DNA of 64,000 nucleotides from Mycolicibacterium monacense (GTDB lineage Bacteria; Actinomycetota; Actinomycetes; Mycobacteriales; Mycobacteriaceae): assembly GCF_010731575.1 (NCBI RefSeq), contig NZ_AP022617.1, positions 3,844,001-3,908,000 on the forward strand. Direction: 5' to 3'. Below are positions 61,382 to 64,000 of the stretch, in pieces. How positions within the stretch are numbered: the first letter of the stretch is position 1; every line of letters begins with the position of its first letter. The notes under the pieces were generated by a model, which was not told the origin of the DNA, did no database searches, and saw nothing but the letters and a program-made list of their open reading frames with translations. The position numbers and the translations under genes are program-made.

Positions 61382-62299
61382 GTGACGGAACCGGGAGCCA
61401 CACGCGTCGCGGTCTACCTCGACTTCGACAACATCGTGATTTCGCGGTACGACCAGGTCCACGGGCGCAGTTCGTACCAGAAGGACAAGACCAAGGACCC
61501 CGACGACTTCGCGGACAAACTGCAGCGCGCCACCGTCGACATCGGCGCGGTGATCGACTTCGCGTCCTCGTTCGGCACGCTGGTGCTCACCCGCGCCTAT
61601 GCGGACTGGTCCTCGGACGTCAACGCGAACTACCGCGGACAGCTCGTCGCCCGCGCCGTCGACCTGGTGCAACTGTTCCCGGCCGCCGCATACGGCAAGA
61701 ACGGCGCCGACATCCGGCTGGCCGTCGACGCGGTCGAGGACATGTTCCGGCTGCCCGACCTGACCCACGTGGTGATCGTCGGCGGCGATTCGGACTACAT
61801 CGCGCTGGCGCAGCGCTGCAAACGGCTCGGCCGCTACGTGGTCGGCATCGGGGTGGCCGGTGCGTCGAGCCGGTCGCTGGCTGCCGCCTGCGACGAGTTC
61901 GTCACCTACGACGCGCTGCCCGGGGTCCCGGTCCCGCCGCCCGCGGAGCCGGCCGACAGCGACAAGGCCGAGCCCGCCAAGCGCACCCGCCGCCGCAAGC
62001 CGGACAAGTCCGAAGAGCCCGACCACGAACCCGACGCCGAACCGGAGCCCGATCCCGGGGATTCCGCGACGGCGCTGCTGATGCGGGCGTTGCGGATCGG
62101 CCTGGAGAAGGACGACGCCGACTGGCTGCACAACTCCGCGGTCAAGGCGCAGATGAAGCGGATGGATCCGTCGTTCAACGAGAAATCGCTCGGCTACCGG
62201 TCGTTCAGCGATTTCCTGCGCTCGCACGCCGATCTGGTCGAACTCGACGAGAGCTCGACCACCCGCTTGGTGCGCCTGCGGCTCCCCTCCGACTCATGA
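61382..62299 (+). CDS. NYN (PIN-like) domain protein with C-terminal OST-HTH
   Basis: 305 residues from GTG 61382; ACACTGGACAG directly before it fits a leaderless start. An ATG at 61364 is the alternative. NYN/LabA-like nuclease fold: RVAVYLDFDNIVISRYDQVH with the catalytic Asp pair, KNGADIRLAVDAVEDMFRL, THVVIVGGDSDYIALAQRCK. A charged linker (RTRRRKPDKSEEPDHEPDAE) leads to an OST-HTH/LOTUS-like RNA-binding module (DSATALLMRALRIGLEKDDA, SFNEKSLGYRSFSDFLRS). Such proteins are thought to cleave or bind RNA. It overlaps recD by 4 nt (ATGA) and so is in the recD operon. Confidence 0.88.
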   Translation: MTEPGATRVAVYLDFDNIVISRYDQVHGRSSYQKDKTKDPDDFADKLQRATVDIGAVIDFASSFGTLVLTRAYADWSSDVNANYRGQLVARAVDLVQLFPAAAYGKNGADIRLAVDAVEDMFRLPDLTHVVIVGGDSDYIALAQRCKRLGRYVVGIGVAGASSRSLAAACDEFVTYDALPGVPVPPPAEPADSDKAEPAKRTRRRKPDKSEEPDHEPDAEPEPDPGDSATALLMRALRIGLEKDDADWLHNSAVKAQMKRMDPSFNEKSLGYRSFSDFLRSHADLVELDESSTTRLVRLRLPSDS

Positions 62300-64000
62300 G
62301 CGTCGGCGCCCTCGCCGTCACCGGGTCGCTGCGCGCCTTCACCGACGCGGAGATGTTCGAACCCGCCGACGTGCACGTCGCGCGCCGGCTCACCGACATG
62401 GCGAAGGAACCCGACGAATCCGTCGCGCTCGCCGTGGCATTCGCGGTGCGCGCCCTGCGCAACGGGTCGGTCTGTGTGGACCTGAGGGCCGTCGCGGACC
62501 AGGTCGGATTGCCCGACCTGCCCTGGCCTGACCCCGAGGCGTGGCTGACCGCGGTGCGGGCCAGTCCGCTGACCGGGACGCCGCCGGTGCTGAGGCTCTA
62601 CTCCGGCTCCTCGGGTGACCTGCTCTACCTCGACCGTTACTGGCGCGAAGAACAACAGGTGTGCGACGACGTGCTCGCGCTGCTGGAATCGTCGCCGCCG
62701 GGTGCGGTGCCCGGACTCGACCGCCTGTTCCCCACCGCCGACTTCCCCGAGCAACGCGTCGCCGCGGAAATCGCGCTGTCGCAATCACTTACGGTGCTGA
62801 CCGGCGGCCCCGGCACCGGTAAGACGACGACGGTGGCGCGGCTGTTGGCGCTGCTCGCCGAACAGGCCTCGCTGCAGAACCGGCCACCGCTGCGCATCGC
62901 GCTGGCCGCCCCGACCGGTAAGGCCGCGGCCCGCCTGCTCGAGGCCGTACACCTGCAGATCGCCGAACTCGACGCCGTCGACCGTGACCGTCTGCCCGAG
63001 CTGACCGCCTCGACGCTGCACCGGCTGCTGCAGCGGCGACGGGACAACGCGTCGCGCTTCCGCCACCACCGGGAGAACCGGCTGCCGCACGACGTGATCG
63101 TCGTCGACGAGACGTCGATGGTGTCGCTGACGCTGATGGCCCGGCTGCTCGAAGCCGTGCGGCCCGACAGCCGGTTGCTGCTGGTGGGCGACGCCGACCA
63201 GTTGGCGTCCGTGGAGGCCGGGGCCGTGCTGGCCGACCTCGTCGACGGGCTGGGCGCACGCGACGACGTGCGGATCGCCCGGCTGGTCACCGCGCACCGC
63301 TTCGGCGCGCCGATCGGGGCGCTGGCGAAGGCGATCCGCGACGGCGAGACCGACACCGTGATCGGGCTGCTGCGCGACGGCGGTCCCGACATCGAATGGT
63401 TCGACACCGGCAACCCGGCCGACCGGTTGCGCAAAGTGCTTGTGCCGCATGCGCTCCGGCTGCGGGAGGCGGCCATCCTCGGGGATGGGCCGGCGGCGTT
63501 GGCCACGCTCGACGAACACCGTCTGCTGTGCGCGCACCGGCGTGGACCGTACGGCGTGCGGCACTGGAACCGGCAGGTCGAACGCTGGCTCACCGACGCG
63601 ACCGGCGAGCCGATCTGGTCGGACTGGTACGCCGGGCGGCCGCTGCTGGTCACCGCCAACGATTACGGGCTGCGGCTGTACAACGGCGACACCGGTGTGA
63701 CGGTCGTGCGCGGCGACGGGCTCGCGGCGGTGGTGGGCTCGGGCGCCGGGCCGGTCGAGTTCTCGACCAGCCGGCTCGCCGATGTCGAGACCGTGCACGC
63801 GATGACCATCCACAAGAGCCAGGGCAGCCAGGCTCGGGAGGTGACCGTGCTGCTCCCCGACGAGGAGTCGCGGCTGCTGACCCGCGAGCTGTTCTACACC
63901 GCGGTCACCCGCGCGAAGGCGAAGGTGCGGGTGGTCGGCTCGGAGGCGGCGGTGCGGGCGGCGATCGAGCGGCGTGTGGTGCGGGCGTCGGGGCTGGCGC
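62296..64000 (+). CDS. recD: exonuclease V subunit RecD, 3' end beyond window
   Basis: 568 residues visible from ATG 62296; M. tuberculosis RecD is about 575 residues, so nearly all is present. Helicase motifs: LTVLTGGPGTGKTTTVARLL (Walker A, at about residue 175), APTGKAAARL, VIVVDETSMVSLTLMARLLE (motif II), LLLVGDADQLASVEAGAVL (motif III), LVTAHRFGAPIGALAKAIRD (motif IV), TVHAMTIHKSQGSQAREVTV (motif V) and LFYTAVTRAKAKVRVVG (motif VI). It is the 5'-3' helicase of RecBCD. The first codon lies inside the NYN stop, 4-nt overlap. Confidence 0.97.
   Translation, partial: MSVGALAVTGSLRAFTDAEMFEPADVHVARRLTDMAKEPDESVALAVAFAVRALRNGSVCVDLRAVADQVGLPDLPWPDPEAWLTAVRASPLTGTPPVLRLYSGSSGDLLYLDRYWREEQQVCDDVLALLESSPPGAVPGLDRLFPTADFPEQRVAAEIALSQSLTVLTGGPGTGKTTTVARLLALLAEQASLQNRPPLRIALAAPTGKAAARLLEAVHLQIAELDAVDRDRLPELTASTLHRLLQRRRDNASRFRHHRENRLPHDVIVVDETSMVSLTLMARLLEAVRPDSRLLLVGDADQLASVEAGAVLADLVDGLGARDDVRIARLVTAHRFGAPIGALAKAIRDGETDTVIGLLRDGGPDIEWFDTGNPADRLRKVLVPHALRLREAAILGDGPAALATLDEHRLLCAHRRGPYGVRHWNRQVERWLTDATGEPIWSDWYAGRPLLVTANDYGLRLYNGDTGVTVVRGDGLAAVVGSGAGPVEFSTSRLADVETVHAMTIHKSQGSQAREVTVLLPDEESRLLTRELFYTAVTRAKAKVRVVGSEAAVRAAIERRVVRASGLA

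Overview
The window is a 64-kb piece of a high-G+C actinobacterial chromosome, almost certainly a non-tuberculous mycobacterium (Mycobacterium/Mycolicibacterium). The evidence is the block rplA-rplK-nusG-secE-tRNA-Trp, hadC-hadB-hadA, rpmG, tRNA-Met, tRNA-Thr, the recC-recB-recD arm at the right end, an EchA3-like crotonase, a UsfY-family protein and several leaderless-looking GTG/ATG starts. All calls come from reading the sequence; no database search was run.

Layout. (1) 1-4777: envelope polysaccharide genes on the minus strand (5' end of a Wzz-type chain-length protein, a DUF4012 membrane protein, a small secreted protein, a UDP-glucose dehydrogenase). (2) 4986-10045: core genes for ribosomal proteins L1, L11 and L33, NusG, SecE, the mycolate dehydratases HadABC and three tRNAs. 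(3) 10166-12650: a flavohaemoglobin with an Rrf2 [Fe-S] repressor, then a glyoxalase-II-like hydrolase. (4) 12972-43519: a 30-kb extracellular contractile injection system (eCIS) locus. (5) 43735-53537: accessory metabolism and regulation (HD protein, EchA3-like crotonase with TetR regulator, HD-GYP/LuxR fusion, UsfY, CorA, AbiEi-like protein, FAD oxidoreductase, MarR/MFS pair). (6) 53600-64000: HD hydrolase, then recC, recB, a STAS protein, a NYN-domain protein and recD, which runs off the window.

The centrepiece is the eCIS. A left plus-strand arm (12972-20291) holds a DUF2235 protein, a LuxR regulator, a DUF4255 (Pvc16-type) protein, a Pvc15-type AAA ATPase, a lipoprotein and a membrane serine protease with a zinc ribbon. 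A central minus-strand operon (27110-20548) encodes a DUF4157 zincin-like protein, a 1,320-residue candidate cargo or tape measure and a zinc-ribbon membrane protein. A right plus-strand operon (27345-38227) is the particle: sheath, tube, two small assembly proteins, a proline-rich VQR-repeat protein, a second tube protein, LysM hub, spike, PAAR tip, gp25, baseplate J and tail protein I. Two giant P-loop regulators (SARP/BTAD type and LuxR type) follow on the minus strand and converge on the particle operon. Four GTTGAG boxes spaced 11, 22 and 11 nt, ending 8 nt before a possible -10, match the known layout of SARP activator sites.

In M. tuberculosis, as I recall its gene order, the equivalents of the left flank (hadABC, glyoxalase II) and right flank (echA3, recCBD) lie close together, so the eCIS looks like an insertion into a conserved chromosomal block. 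No integrase, IS element, CRISPR array or rRNA was seen. Several intergenic hairpin repeats occur, two of them in two copies each.
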